DNA of 64,000 nt from Trichuris trichiura (lineage: Eukaryota; Nematoda; Enoplea; Trichinellida; Trichuridae), in contig JBAJFE010000037.1 in assembly GCA_037903355.1 (NCBI GenBank), positions 620,001-684,000 on the forward strand. The letters are read 5' to 3'. A program made the position numbers and the translations under genes. The notes under the pieces are model-generated. The model was not told the DNA's origin. It saw nothing but the letters and a program-made list of their open reading frames with translations, and made no database searches. Shown here piece by piece: positions 35,801 through 48,336 of the stretch. Within the stretch, counting starts at the first letter, position 1; every line of letters begins with the position of its first letter.

Positions 35801-38800
35801 AGAGTTAATCACGGAGGTTTGTCCTTCCATTATTTGCTATTTGCATTTTCAAATTGTTTTGCTATTCATTTTTCAGGCGCAGGCTGTGCTACAGGGCAAA
35901 CCAAGGGAGGTGATCCTTCGCGAACTGCAGCGCACAGTTAGTTTTTTACGTTTCGAGACCTGTCTGGTCCAGTTTCCATTTGGGCGTGTTTTTTTTGTTC
36001 AGAATTGCGACGTCAATCAGGCTGTTAACAACTTGCTCAGTCGAGAAGACGACAATGAATGCGACGATGCGGACGAAAATGCGGATTCTTACTTGCCAGG
36101 TAATACAACGAAATACTGTTATTGAATAGCTTGTTTTTCTGAGCGACAATACTTTCACAGAAGAGCTCATCTCTTTGTTGGACACTACAGTGGTTGACAA
36201 CCAGAATGTTATTATCAATACGGATTCATTGTACGCCGATGATCTTTGGAGCCTGACAGTGCGTCGTCGAGTTCATGACAAGACTTCAGGTTGGAAAATG
36301 GCCTTATTAGGTGGAAATCGTCTATAGCGTCTACGATATTTTAAGCGGAAGCTAAAGCAAACGAAAATCAAAAAGAGACCGGCGCGTCCAGCTGTCCTGT
36401 TCCTGTTGTGTCTATTGATTTCGATAATGTTATAGAAATGTGGCTCTCCGTCTCCCCTGTAAGTGTATTTTTCATTTGTCTTTTCATTAGCCGTCTTCTA
36501 TTCGTAGGAAGAACGGACTTTTCGTGCAATAGGTGCAATGCATTCCGAACTTGTTGCCGTCGACACCAACGGAGTTCTTTGCCAATGGCGTTGGGATGAT
36601 CCGCAACCGCCGACGGTTTGGGCATTTCATTCATGCTTGAATAGTTGTAATCTTTTTTTTTCAATGGTCTTCAGAGTCCTGTGCATCCAAAGAGCGCCAA
36701 ACTGGGCTTGACTTGCGAATGCGTAAAATCGATTGCCTGTTCAAACGCCCGCTCAACCGTTTTAACGGTGTCATGCAAAGTTGCTTGTTTTGTTGACGAG
36801 TCGCTGGAGATGCTTTGCGATTGTCTTGACACTCCGTGCTTTGCATTAATCGAGCCGGCGGTATGCGTCTATTCTTGCGCCTTATATTCGTGCGCTCGAG
36901 TTCAGTCCGGCTCGTTGTATTGGTGGTAGGAACAGTTTCTCTTCTTAATAGTCGTCCTCTAAAATTCTTTCGTCTTTTTTCCTAAAGGGGCGTAATGCCG
37001 GCAAAGCAGAGAATGAAAATGATCGAATATTCCAAATTGAAACCTAAGAAGCATATCAACTTTGAAACAAAAGAAATTGCCGTCGGAAGTTTGGTTAGCG
37101 GCCGTCTAAACTTGCTCCTTTTCAATATGCTTTTGTTTTTTTTGCTTGCAGGTTAGAATTCGTTCGGCGCCGATATTTTTAGCCGACGCGGTCGGCTTCA
37201 GTATGGTGGAAGGATATCCGCAAGTTGGCCTACTTCTGGATGCCGTTTGGAGTTCAACGGACGCGGCGCGCTTTCAAGTTTTGCCTGCAATGAAGTAAGC
37301 GTATCGACGAATCGCCTCAAGTCGTATGAACCTTTTTAACTTAAGGAGGAACGATCTAAATGCTCTGCAAGCGGAAAACAACGCTTCGTCCGCTCAATCA
37401 GGTTTGACGCGAGTAGCCATTAGAAGGAGGTGTGATCTGTATTTCTTACTGTAGCAGCTTTGCCTGAAAATCGTAAACGCAGCGCAGTCGATCGAGAGTC
37501 CTATAAAGAACGAATTTGGAGCGTGCACAGTGTGGTAATTTTAGAGGAGAACCGAAACACTACGGTTGGCAAAGTCAAAATGGTGAGATTGCATTTGGAA
37601 GTTTAGTAAACCGCCAGTATAAGTGATCTTTTTTATTTTTATTATTATTATTGTTGTTGTTGTTATTATTATTTTTATTTTCATATTGTAGATTGACGGT
37701 CCCTACTGCGCTGTGGCCTTTGCGGATAGCTCCGGCAAAATCAGTGAAAACATTGATGACGCGCGAAATTGGCGCCTAATGCGCAAGGACGACTTAGCGG
37801 TTGTAAGTTTGTTACCAGCGAAGCGTTGTTAAATGAATTGCTAAATGCTTGCGATTATTTTAGGTAACAAAGATGCCGACCAGTTCTGCCACTCCTGACT
37901 ATCTTATCCGAGAACCGAAGAAGTTTGAATGGCCGTTCAGTGATCATATCTTTGACATAGCCATCGAGTCGAACGGTTTGTTTGCACACTTTAAATTGCT
38001 GCTAAACAATTGGCAACTTCTTCTTTTAGGAATATGGTTTCTTCGACAACGAGACAGGGAGGTATTACTGTCGAAAGTAAACTTCAGCGGCAAAATAGAA
38101 GGCGAATGCGTCGTATGTCGAGACAAGCAGGTCTTTATGGATGGCATAACGGAAGCGTCGTCGCAGCCTCGTTGTTGGCTTGTTAATTGCGAAGAAGATT
38201 CCGTTATTTATGTTTTCGACGGAATTGGTTGCGTGACGCCAATTTTGAAAACAACTTCGTTGAAACCTGCGGACCCTCTTTTATTTGGTTCGACAACGGC
38301 TTTTAGCCTCGGTATGACGTCTATTGCCGTCGGCGAGGAAAAAGTCAAAACTGCCGTTACATTGTTTTCCCATCGGGTCAAAACCGATAATGACATTCGA
38401 ATTTTCCGTAATTAATCGCTTCTATTGTAGATGGACGATTTGGCAAGAGCGGTGATCAGTTGCGACCTGACAACCATAAAAACGTTCGTTGAGGAAGCGG
38501 AAAAATGTAAGTTTTTCATGTAAAGTAATCATTTGCTGGTATCATCTCCACTTTTCTTAATGCTCCATTCCGTTGACTGACCACATTCATCAGAGTGCAA
38601 AGAAAGGTTAAACGATCGAACGTACAGAGTCCATACAATGCAACATTTTATTTTTGTATATGTAACTTTTCTGAAAAAAAAACTTTATTTTCTCCTTCAA
38701 CCATTTGGTAATATGATTTTTTAACTGCTCTCTTCCGATTTGTTGTAACAGCTCGAACAAGGCTTTTAAGTCAGTTTTTGACTTCACTGCGGCCCGAGTT

Positions 38801-41800
38801 TCATTTTTGACCTCTTTAAGGTTGTCTAAAAATGCGAATCTTTAGATGATCCCACAGCGTAGCGAAATAGGCACACGCGCGTTCAGGGCATTTCTTCAAG
38901 TGTATTTAAGAATAAGATGACTGATTTCTTGATCTTCTTAAGTTACTTTTAACCTAAACGTTCAAATCGGTTTTTTATGATTTAAAAAAATGTTCATTTC
39001 GTGTGACTTTCCTGTCCGGCGGAAAGTGTTTATATCTGTTAAGGGAAAGCGATGGATGATCTGCGTAAGAACTTTTTGTCAAGCCGAATTGGAGGTAATC
39101 GCAACTTGCTACACGCCTGCGTCGCAGTGTCTATTCCTCCTACCAATCGAGCCAGCGAAAGCGACATCGGTTACGATGATGAACTGTACTCGCCCTCGAT
39201 GGATTATTCAGCTGCTGACGCAACAAGGGTTATGTTTGACTCGCGATGGGAACATATGATTGCTTCTTCAAGAGGGTATATTTTTATGCTTTTATCCTTT
39301 CACATTTTTCCACTTAAAGGGCACCGTTTTACAGCGTATCGGATGTGCTAAAATTTACAACGAGACCTCCGCGTTTCGGTGATCACAGATGCGTTCCTGC
39401 ATGCCCGTGTCGTTGCGCAAATTCATTTCAATGCCGCTCTGATCCATTATCTGCATGTCACGTTGATAATGTGAGAGCTTCCACGCAGCGGGTCCTTCTT
39501 CGTGCAACAATTGTTCCCGGAGGTCCTTCATCCTCAACTCCTACAACTACAACGACGACCACGACGGCTACTGCGGATACAACAACGACTGCAAGGCCAC
39601 CTTCACCCCAAATACCGCGCGGCGTAGTCACCGATGTTGGCGCTCGACAGAAGGTTGCCTATAAGATACTAAAGTACTTTTGCGAAAGCGATCTTTTTGC
39701 CGACGAAGTTTCCAAGTTGCTTCGCGCAAGGTAAGCTTTTTGTCTTTCCATTTTTGCCATTGCTCCGTTGGGTTTGGCTAACTGCAGAAATAGCGACGGT
39801 CTTACCCCAATGATGTACGCACTGGAGACTAGAAGTTACAAAATGGCGCAAGTGTTGTGGCGTACTATACAGACTCATATGAGCTCTTGTTCGGATGCCA
39901 ACGGATTCCTGATGGAAGCCATATATCCGAAATTTTCCAGACCAGACGACTCTCCTCTGCACGTACTGGCTTGCAACGATACGTGCAGTTTTACTTGGAC
40001 AGCCGACGAGCATATCAATCAAGTTTGTCTTATTGCTTTGATTTATTCAATTTGCCTTACAGTATGATTCAATTTTTCTAGGATATATTCGAATGCCGTA
40101 CTTGCGGTTTGGTTGGCTCGCTTTGCTGCTGCACCGAATGCGCTTTCGTATGTCATAAAGGTCACGATTGCACTCTGAAAAGGACATCGCCAACAGCCTA
40201 CTGCGATTGTTGGGAGCGCTGCAAATGTCGATCGTTGATCGCCGGTAATCAAGAGGCTCGATTGGAGCTCTTTAGATCGCTGCTAAATGTCCCTGCCCTG
40301 CATTCCAAGCTGAACGGAAGGTAAGCATATATTGTAATATGATGACTTACCTTATTCGGGTATCGTCTGCTATTTTTTCTTTTATACTTCTTGAAAGTAG
40401 AGCATAGTAATGAGAGGAGTGTCTTTTGCATCTGTTTTGACGCCTGCTTTCCTTTAAACGGAGGTTATCCATCTCATTTACAGTTGATAAGTCGTAGAAA
40501 ATGAAGAATAACCGCTTAGCCTTTGCACTGGAACGTTCATTTGCTAATAATACGATTTTCAGAAAAGAGCATATCGCTCTCTTTTTGGCTCGCACATTGA
40601 CCAGACAAATTGCCGAACAACGCCAGTTTCAACTGTTGCGATGCAAAAGTGAATGTCGTTCCACTGCTAATCAGGGTAGACTTTGCAAATTTATTTTTGA
40701 CTTTTCTTCAAGCATGCTTTGTTGTACAGTAGTTCGTATGCCCGAATACGATTTGGACCCACCAAGGTTTGCTCAAAAGGCATTGGATTTGTTGTTTAGT
40801 CGCTGGGACGTAATGGAAAGTATGATAATGATTGGAATGGTCGAAGTTGACAGGTGAGTCAGTAAAGCTGAATAGGCGCTCATTGATAGATGAACAATTT
40901 TTTTAAAAAGAGTTTCCCGCCTTTCCGAGGGTCAATTCCACTTATTCTCTCAAGACGGCGTCACCTTCCTGGATCGTTTTATGTATTATCTTCTGGTTAA
41001 ACTACCTGTCGAAGTGAGTTGCCCTCGGTGGCGGTATGTATGTTGGTTGCTTTGATTTTCAGTTGCTCGACGTATTCTTGAAAACATTAGCTGCCAAGTT
41101 GGTGAAGAAAGTAAATGACGCCGATTTCAAATTGATTCTGGATCGCCTTATCCGTTCAGCCGTTCGCATATTCGCTCTACTTAACGTCAGCCCTTATTAC
41201 ATGAGCAGCCGAAAGAAATGGTAAATCCAGCGTTGTACATTCAGTTTTTTCTTATGCCTAATGTTTCAGCACACCGATCAGTCGTTGCCGCCGACTTTTC
41301 TACGTGCTGCTACCGCATGCTATTCGACAGTTAGCCTCAACAGCAGATGGCGTACTCTCCTTGGTGCGTTACGGCGTGGTGAAAGCAACTTTACCATTCT
41401 CCTTTCCAAGTAGCTACGATCCGACTGCGGTAGCTGTTACTTTCTTTGCCCGCTGAGCGCTTTAAGCTATTTTGTTCTTGTTCAGTTAATCGAAAAACTC
41501 TTCATGATTGAACCAGCTTGCTTCCCGCGCGACGGAATGACCGTTTCCGACAAGAACTTCCATGTCGACCCGTTAATGGACATTGGTCAACAGGACATGC
41601 CCGTTTTGGATGCCGCCAGCGAGCATGATAGCGATTCGGATGGTGGCGATGGCACAGTGACAAGACGAACTGGCGATGAGGCTGGCACATCCACGGAACC
41701 GTCACAGCAACGAGTCACTGAAAGTCAACGTGAAACGCGGACTGAGCAGACCAACTTTTCCGATACGGAAAGTGACGCTTCGTACAGACCGAGTTGGGAT

Positions 41801-44800
41801 CATCCCGAACAAGAAGATGATCCACCGTACACGGAAAACAACGAAACTGGATTGAATGACGGAGCCGAAGATGACGATGACGACGACGATGACAGTGACG
41901 ATGCTTCCGATCTTACCTACGATGAAGTGAATAATGAAGCCGACTACGATTCGTTATCAATCTTGGCTTCCGACATCATGCGTAGACGAGGTAATTCTTC
42001 TTTCATTTGTTCTCCTTTTCGGCTACATTTGTTTTGCTTTGAAATTTTACAAATAGTTGTTAATTAATCAAGGTTCGACAGATTGGGCAAAACAGTTTAC
42101 GTCCATACGTTTCCCCGAATCCATAAGAGTTACATATAAGTTTTTCCACAACAGCAACGCCTTTGAGAAAGCCGGTTGACAGAATTGGATTTAGCAATTT
42201 TTGTAACAACTTACGAGTAGACGGCGATATTGACTAAGTTATTTTGAATTTATTGTTAAGTAGATGCGACGTCGGCTGATTCAGCTACACGTACGATAGC
42301 AGCGGTAAAAAATCCAACCGACAGTGGTGCTAATCGTGTTGACGAAGAGCAACGGCAGAATGTCTCTTCGGCCGATATGTTGGTAACGTTGGCACGCTTA
42401 TTCAGCACATTGCTTCGCGAGACCACCGCGTTGCTAATGTTAGCCTTAGAGCCTTCTGCCGTCGTTACCAATATAGCTTTGTACCCGTTGGCTTTATCCG
42501 AAGAAACAATATCCGAATTGGAGGTAAGCGGTATCGGCGATTCGAATGAACAGTTGAAATGTTTGGCTCTAGGAATACGTGGAGAAACGAATGAACTCCA
42601 CTTGGCAATGGTTGTGCCCAATTATGGATTTTCTGGAGTCGACGATACGGCTAAGCAAAGCTCTCGATTTGGCAAAGCGGCCAACCGCCGACGATTCATC
42701 CGCAAAGCGGGATCACACGTCGGCCAACTCGCCTCAACGATTGGAAAAGAGAAACAAAAAAGTTTCGAAGACCGACGCACCAATTTCTTCTCAAAAGCAA
42801 AGTGAAGTTGAAGGTAACGTACGCTATAGCTTCTTTTAACAACTGGCTGAAATTTGGTCATTCATTTATTGCGGCTTTGCTGCTGCCGTAAAGGTAACAT
42901 GATCGGTCCGGGACAGTAAAGCCCTTACAAGAGGCGGTAAACAATTTTGAATGATTATTAACCGCTTTTCTTTACAGAATTGCGAACCTGCTACAGTCGT
43001 GAAGCAGCTTTGGGTTATCTCATTTCCGTACTGCGTTTGCATTCATGCGAACATGGCGAAGATGTTCCCGCCATGGATCTTGCGTCCATGAAACATGTGG
43101 CCATCGTTGCCGACGCGCTGTTGCATTCAATGAACTCGCGACTGCACATTTCAAGTCAGCAGAACGGCGATGCTTATTGCAGTGTTCTTTACGATATGAA
43201 CAGCATGGACTGCTTCGAATGTCCTCAGGTCGCTTTTGCCCTAAAATTTTTTTTGACCATTTACAAAACAGAACTGTCGCTATTTAGACATACGAGCGCC
43301 AGTGGTCGCTTCCTTTGGTTGGTAAGCATTTGCCCTACGATCAGCAGAATCCATTTTTCCAGGTATGTGCTTTCATTGACGATTTGTTTGTTGATCTTTT
43401 CTTTTTAATACAGCGCTCCGATTCGATGATCTACCCCGGCTTGTACCCGGTTCGTTCCGCTTTGAACCACTCGTCCATTGAAAGTATACCTTTGGCGTCA
43501 AAGCCTTATTTGCTGCTGCCAACATCGTCCAAGGAGACTATGTTCGGCATACAGCGATCCCTGTGTTCATGGGACGAGCACATTGTACGAAAACAAATTT
43601 CCTTCTTCCAAGTGCGTCAATTCTTTTCATTTCAGCAATCAATGAGATCAGTGGGTAATCTTCTTCCCGGCTCCACCAGTCTCTCAATGCATGGCGATAC
43701 TCATATGCAAATGAATTGCCAGTGTGGCTGCTGCGACGCGTCATCGGGCACTGTAGCTTCGTCGCTTCTGGCCAAAGAACGTAATAATAATAAGAATAGT
43801 CTTTTTTGCAACTGCTGACGCATATAGTTTGAGCTAAAAGGCGTGTCCGCCAAGTTGGTCAGACTTCATTTATTACTACTTCCTTATTATACCTTTTGAA
43901 GCTATAGTTGTTTCGTAGGCGTAATTTAAGCGATGGAAAATTTTAGGAGAGCATTTGAAATGTCAGCCTTCAATGCCAAGAGAAACAAGTGTCATAGTTC
44001 ATTCAAAGACGATTGGCGAAGGTGAAGAACCAATGGATACATCCGAATCGACCCTCGTGACTCCAGCCGCAAAGCGCACCGCATTGATGGAAAATCTGGC
44101 CAAGTATTTTGACCTTTTTATCTTATGCATTGCCTGTGTGCGTGTGTAAGCATAGCGAACGTTCGTTATTGTTTAGAAACGGTCGGGATCGCGTGCAAAG
44201 GTTGATGACTCGGTGGAAGTTTTGTTTGTCCGCTTTTGCCAGACACTTTGAAGAGGATCTCTGTTCGGACGCCAGTTCATTTCTTTTTCAAATGTCCGGT
44301 TTTACCGTCAAAGCACAAAGGTTCAGAAAATTGATCGACCGATATCGCAATTCGTTGGCTAAAGACTTCGCCTTGGAGGTAAGTTGGAAGTTTACTTTTT
44401 AAGGAAATTTGCGCTTTGATAAACTAACTTGCAACCCGATAGGTCTCGCGAGACAGAGACGCTCTGCTGGAGCAGACATTCCGACAGTTAAATATGTTCA
44501 TCGATCGTCGTGTCTACAGCTTTATATGTCCTTATCCAATGGCTGTTCACCGTCTCAAAGTTTCCTTTAAAGGCGAACAGGGTGAAGGCTCAGGCGTCGT
44601 TCGCTCCTTCTATACGTGCATTGCAAATGCTTTGCTTTCGCCTGAACCTTTGTCCAGCGCACTTGTTCTATGCAGCGGAATGGCAACTACCGTTGCGCGT
44701 ACGTATACTGTTACAGTATACAGAATCGATAGGTTTTATATATTTGAACGTTCAGAACCGATTTCGCGCGGCCGAGGTCGCGAAATGGCTCTTCGTCGAC

Positions 44801-47725
44801 GCGCATTGGCCGTTGCTCCTCGTCGAGTTAACATGTCCGTTGAAGCTCGATCCTTTGTTCCTGGCAATAACCGTTCCGCCGATGCGACCGAATCAACTAG
44901 GCAGTCGTTGGGCCATCAACTTTATCCAAGAGTTAACGCTCTTTATCCGGTATATGCCTTATTTGTAGCTTGTTCATCTACATATTTGCAATATTGCAGT
45001 CTTTTGCGCCGAAGCTGACAGGCATGTTGCTCGAGTTGCCGCCTCATCAAGTTTTGCTTATGCTTTCCAACGCTCAAATGTTAAGAGCGAATTGTCAAAT
45101 GGCAAATGACCTTTTGATGAATTTCTTAGAGTAAGCGCGCAAAATGTTTTCCCATCATTTGGGACGACCATTTTAGCCTTGATTCGACGCGTAGGGACGC
45201 GTTGGCTCAAGAAATTGCCGTCGAACCGAAACCGTCAAGTTCCAGATGCTCGTCATGCCCAAATTTGGTGCAAAACGGTAGTAACGCGGAAGAATGGCGT
45301 TTTCTGGCGGATGGCTATTTTTTAAAATTTGTTAATTGCAGAGGACAGCGTGGACATCGACAGGCGTCCATTGTTCTTCCAACCTTGCAACAACGGTTTG
45401 TACGCTCCGTTGGCCGGGACGGACTGCCAATTCCGGGCGAACGCTTTTCGCAACGTTGGAAGGCAAGAAAAAATTAGCAGACCAACGGGTTTGTTCGCCG
45501 AAGTTATCCATTTGGCGAATTTTTTTTAGACTGATAGCTTTGTGCCTGTTGCACAATGAAATAATGCCTCTTCCGCTGTGCCGTTCGGTGTTCAAGTTTA
45601 TACTTGGACGACCGGTGAATTGGTACGATTTGGCCTTTTACGATTTGACGATGTTCGACAATTTCTACAAGTTGGCGCGCGGACAGTTCAAACCTGAAGA
45701 TTTGCATCTTACATTCACGCTAACGTTGCACTCGATGGAGGTATGGTTTTCTTTATTTTTTTTTGCAAACATGAGCTAAGCGCGTATCTGTTGGAAATGC
45801 AATTAAGAGTTAAAGGTAGTGTCTTGACCGTTTGACGAATTGAAAGCTCGGCCAAGCAGGGAGCATTTTGTTTCAATGTCAGTATTGTTCAACTCGTCAC
45901 GAAGAGGTGGCACGAAGTTAGATCTTACCGGCTGTGGTGGTGGTAGTGATGGTTAAGTGTCTTCGGCTCGATTATTAAGCAGCCGTAAAAGTAGGCCATT
46001 GCTTCCGGGGGAGATGCATCGTTAGTCGCATTCCCGAAAGGATTGTTTGTCAGAGTGGTAGGAAAATCAATTTTCCTATTAGCGCGCGTGTATGTTCAAT
46101 CAAGTTCCCGTTTCGCAATGCCCCTTCCGGGACTGACAGCGCGGCCATTCTTACTTCCGAGACGTTGCACCAATTTGTCATGACCAACATTCATGACGGA
46201 TCGTTTAATTTTCGTCAATGTCTCCCTCTTCTGCTTATGCTGTCACAATGCAAGCATCTTTGAATGCACGAAGACCTTCATTCCTTGCGCCAATCGCTTC
46301 ATCAGTAAAGAAGTGATTGGCGCACTTGTTTTTTCCATTTTTTCTTGCTCCACGCACAACGCATGTCTTCTCATGTTTGCTTTGTTCTTAATTTATGATT
46401 TTACGAAAGACGGCGTGCCTACCTACCTTCGGCAAAGTCCTTAGAAAGCTTAATAAGCATTAGCGTCAATCATCTGCCTATTGTGGCAGAAAATTTTGAA
46501 TAATACCCTTAACGTGTCACAGAGAGTTGTTCTAATCGCTATCTGCCTCTTTTACTCTGTAGTTCATTCTACGAAATTCTCCTAAAAAAAGGAACAATAT
46601 TTGCAGCGTGGCGTCTAATGAAGTTTAAGCATTGTTAATGCTTGAGAGGTGAATTTAATTTCGTTAAGTTTGTATATATTTATTTTTCCCGCTCGTTCTC
46701 CAAGGCAAAACCGTTGCGATCAATTCTACTAAGGGAATATATTAGTAGGCGAAAAAACGCGGAGACTTTCCACCCCAAACGCGCCATGTGCCGTTGGTCT
46801 TCAGTGACCATTGCGTTAATTCGCTTCTCGACTATTACCTGTTGCCATATGGCGTATTTTGCGGTCGTTGTCTAGTAGTACCAGTTGGTGACTTGACTGA
46901 AACTTCCGTCCGCATACTATTAATATTAATAGCAGTGCGCGCTTAGACTTTTTCCGATTGAACATGTTTTTTTTTAAAAAAATACCGACCATTAACCGTT
47001 GCTAGGTTGATCTTCTTTTAGGGTGGTCAAACTATTCCGCTAATTCCAAACGGTGAGAACATACCAGTAACGTCGGAGAGTGTTGTTGAATACGTGTACA
47101 ACCATGTTACCTATCGGTTGATCACTGCGTCTCTTAAGGCTCTCGAAGTAATCAGCTTGAACAACATTCGTACGCGTATAATGATGGGTTTCGTTTTTTC
47201 TTTTGAAGAATATTCGCGATGGGGTGCACGACGTGTTGCCGGCAGCTATGCTTGACGGCTTAACGGCCGAAGATTTTCGTCTCTTGCTGACGGGCGCTAC
47301 GGAGGTGAACACAAAAACATTGGAGGAAAGTACCATTTTTATGGATGAAACGAGTGCAAATCACAAAAAGCTTATGCAGCCGGAAAAGTTGGCTCAGTTT
47401 AAACGTTGGTTTTGGTCGCTGGTTCACAGTATGACGTCGGAGGAGAAACAGGTGAATAAACTAAATTGAAATAGCAAACAAAAAGGCGTTGAGTATGCCT
47501 TTTTAGGAGTTGATAAACTTTTGGACTGGAAGTCCCGCCTTGCCAGCATCGCCGGACGGACCACATCCCGTACCAAATGTTGTCATTCGTCCGGCTGATG
47601 ACAATTATCTACCGACGGCAAATACTTGCATTTCGCGCTTGTATATACCACTCTACTCAAGCAGAGCCGTTCTGAAGCAAAAGCTGATGATGGCCATTAA
47701 GGTGGATACTTTTGGTTTTGTTTGA
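32835..47725 (+). CDS. ubr-5: UBR5 / hyperplastic discs HECT-type E3 ubiquitin ligase, complete
   Basis: 45 exons, 7908 coding bases, 2635 aa: 32835-32905, 32955-33081, 34424-34500, 35474-35816, 35877-35936, 36003-36099, 36161-36289, 36346-36458, 36508-36615, 36675-36925, 36988-37093, 37152-37294, 37346-37401, 37458-37582, 37692-37802, 37864-37975, 38030-38376, 38431-38506, 39044-39275, 39335-39730, 39788-40022, 40082-40320, 40563-40675, 40730-40853, 40911-41013, 41063-41220, 41270-41429, 41486-41990, 42074-42109, 42264-42523, 42573-42813, 42978-43228, 43288-43362, 43414-43780, 43947-44103, 44177-44378, 44443-44698, 44756-44949, 45000-45130, 45177-45277, 45342-45462, 45530-45740, 47022-47147, 47209-47451, 47507-47725. 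Domains: UBA (~200-235), beta-propeller-like region, UBR box (~1105-1155, all Cys/His ligands), acidic tract, MLLE/PABC ([14 protein letters not shown], ~2260), HECT with catalytic Cys ~2604 in [11 protein letters not shown]. Exon 29 and the 45277 donor are the least certain. One intron starts with GC (45463). Confidence 0.97.
33194..34189 (-). CDS. Shc-type adaptor (PTB + SH2), intronless, nested in a UBR5 intron
   Basis: Phosphotyrosine adaptor downstream of receptor kinases. A single 331-aa frame; 34189 is the first in-frame ATG ([11 protein letters not shown]), and an upstream stop precedes it at about 34337. The PTB domain covers residues ~17-170 ([34 protein letters not shown]). The SH2 domain is C-terminal, residues ~230-325: [23 protein letters not shown] with the phosphate-binding Arg, [14 protein letters not shown]. 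The order PTB-linker-SH2 is diagnostic of Shc. The ~60-residue linker has two tyrosines (EYISR, AYHDQ), and neither is a Grb2-type YxN site. The whole gene lies in UBR5 intron 2 (33082-34423) on the opposite strand. It is intronless, unlike every other confidently identified gene here. Confidence 0.93.
   Translation of the reverse strand: MDGTTNALHSNAATAELSYDLRYIGCVGVATSMKQLDFTIRSTLAKECISKVCIAANMISANKAKRGDKKLSSFIAGDANLRFGGQNVRLFISTAHLRVVSLENDQQLFCHTMPDISFASGGDQSTTDFIAYIAKTAEHGRQCYVFECALGTEKEILSAIGQAFALRFEHATRCSPALMDEYISRSPQSSLHVGRSRLMGVSEVPLTNKQTIPSSNAYHDQATSNLATLKNEPWFHGKISREESQRLVCNDGDFLVRQSLTDPGQFVLTGMQQGKYRHLLLIDDDGHVRTKDQRFDNVTHLINYHRTHRLPITSLESALLLRNAVPRLHKL
37627..37680. repeat. TTA/TTG trinucleotide-rich tract in UBR5 intron
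   Basis: An intronic stretch of TTATTATTATTATTG then repeated TTG, then TTA again, immediately before the exon at 37692. It acts as an extended polypyrimidine-like region. Simple-sequence DNA only. Confidence 0.7.
45741..47021. other. Long UBR5 intron (1.28 kb)
   Basis: The largest UBR5 intron apart from the one holding Shc, situated between HECT exons. It contains a 9-base-arm inverted repeat (46059-46078, TAGGAAAAT / ATTTTCCTA). An 83-codon open frame at 46193-46444 has no resemblance to a family. No nested gene supported. Confidence 0.5.
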
Positions 47726-48336
47726 AAGCCGATCATTCCCACTATTCATTTACGCTGTTCAATAAGTTTTACTTGTTTCCATTATATGTAGCATTCATTG
47801 TCTCCTTTCTTTTCCGGACAGTAAATCTTTGGTTGCTTACAAAAGAATGAATAGCATTTTCTAAGATGAGATATTCTTTTTAATGTGGCAAGAAGTTAGA
47901 GAGAGAGAGAGAGCACTGCTGTTTCTTGGACGGACGAAAAATGGACAAGCGCGCTTTTGCAATTCAACAAAGCAATCAAGCAGTATAACGAGGCTAAATA
48001 GTCTTCAAAAAAGGGAAGTATTGGTCGTCTTTGCGTTTCGGATAAAAAGGATGATAAAAATGAGAATACGCGACAGCGGCAAAGACGACGACGACGACGA
48101 CCATGGCAGCCGAACGAACAAGCGATAGAATCAGCAATAAAAGTTCGCTGTCAGCGTTAGGGAAAGATGAGATGGAAGCACCGACAGGCGAGCGTAGTCA
48201 GCCTCGAGTGATTTAAAAAAGAAAAGAAGGACGAAGACGACGATAGGGGGTCGCCAATGTCAAGCGAACTTTCATAGCACCTCGTTCTATCGTATACGTT
48301 CTCTTTTGCACTATAAGTCAACATACGCATACCTTA
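47726..48336. other. Convergent region between UBR5 and syndecan
   Basis: About 610 bases between facing stop codons. Contains a short GA repeat near 47897 and a GAC repeat near 48085-48103. 3' UTR sequence for both genes; no gene seen. Confidence 0.5.

Noticed and set aside
43611..43634. A GTGCGT...TTTCAG unit that could be a 24-base intron in UBR5.
   Set aside because: Too short to be spliced; kept as coding because it is in frame and stop-free.
46193..46444. Hydrophobic 83-codon ORF within a UBR5 intron.
   Set aside because: Same strand as UBR5 and no family resemblance; intronic chance frame.
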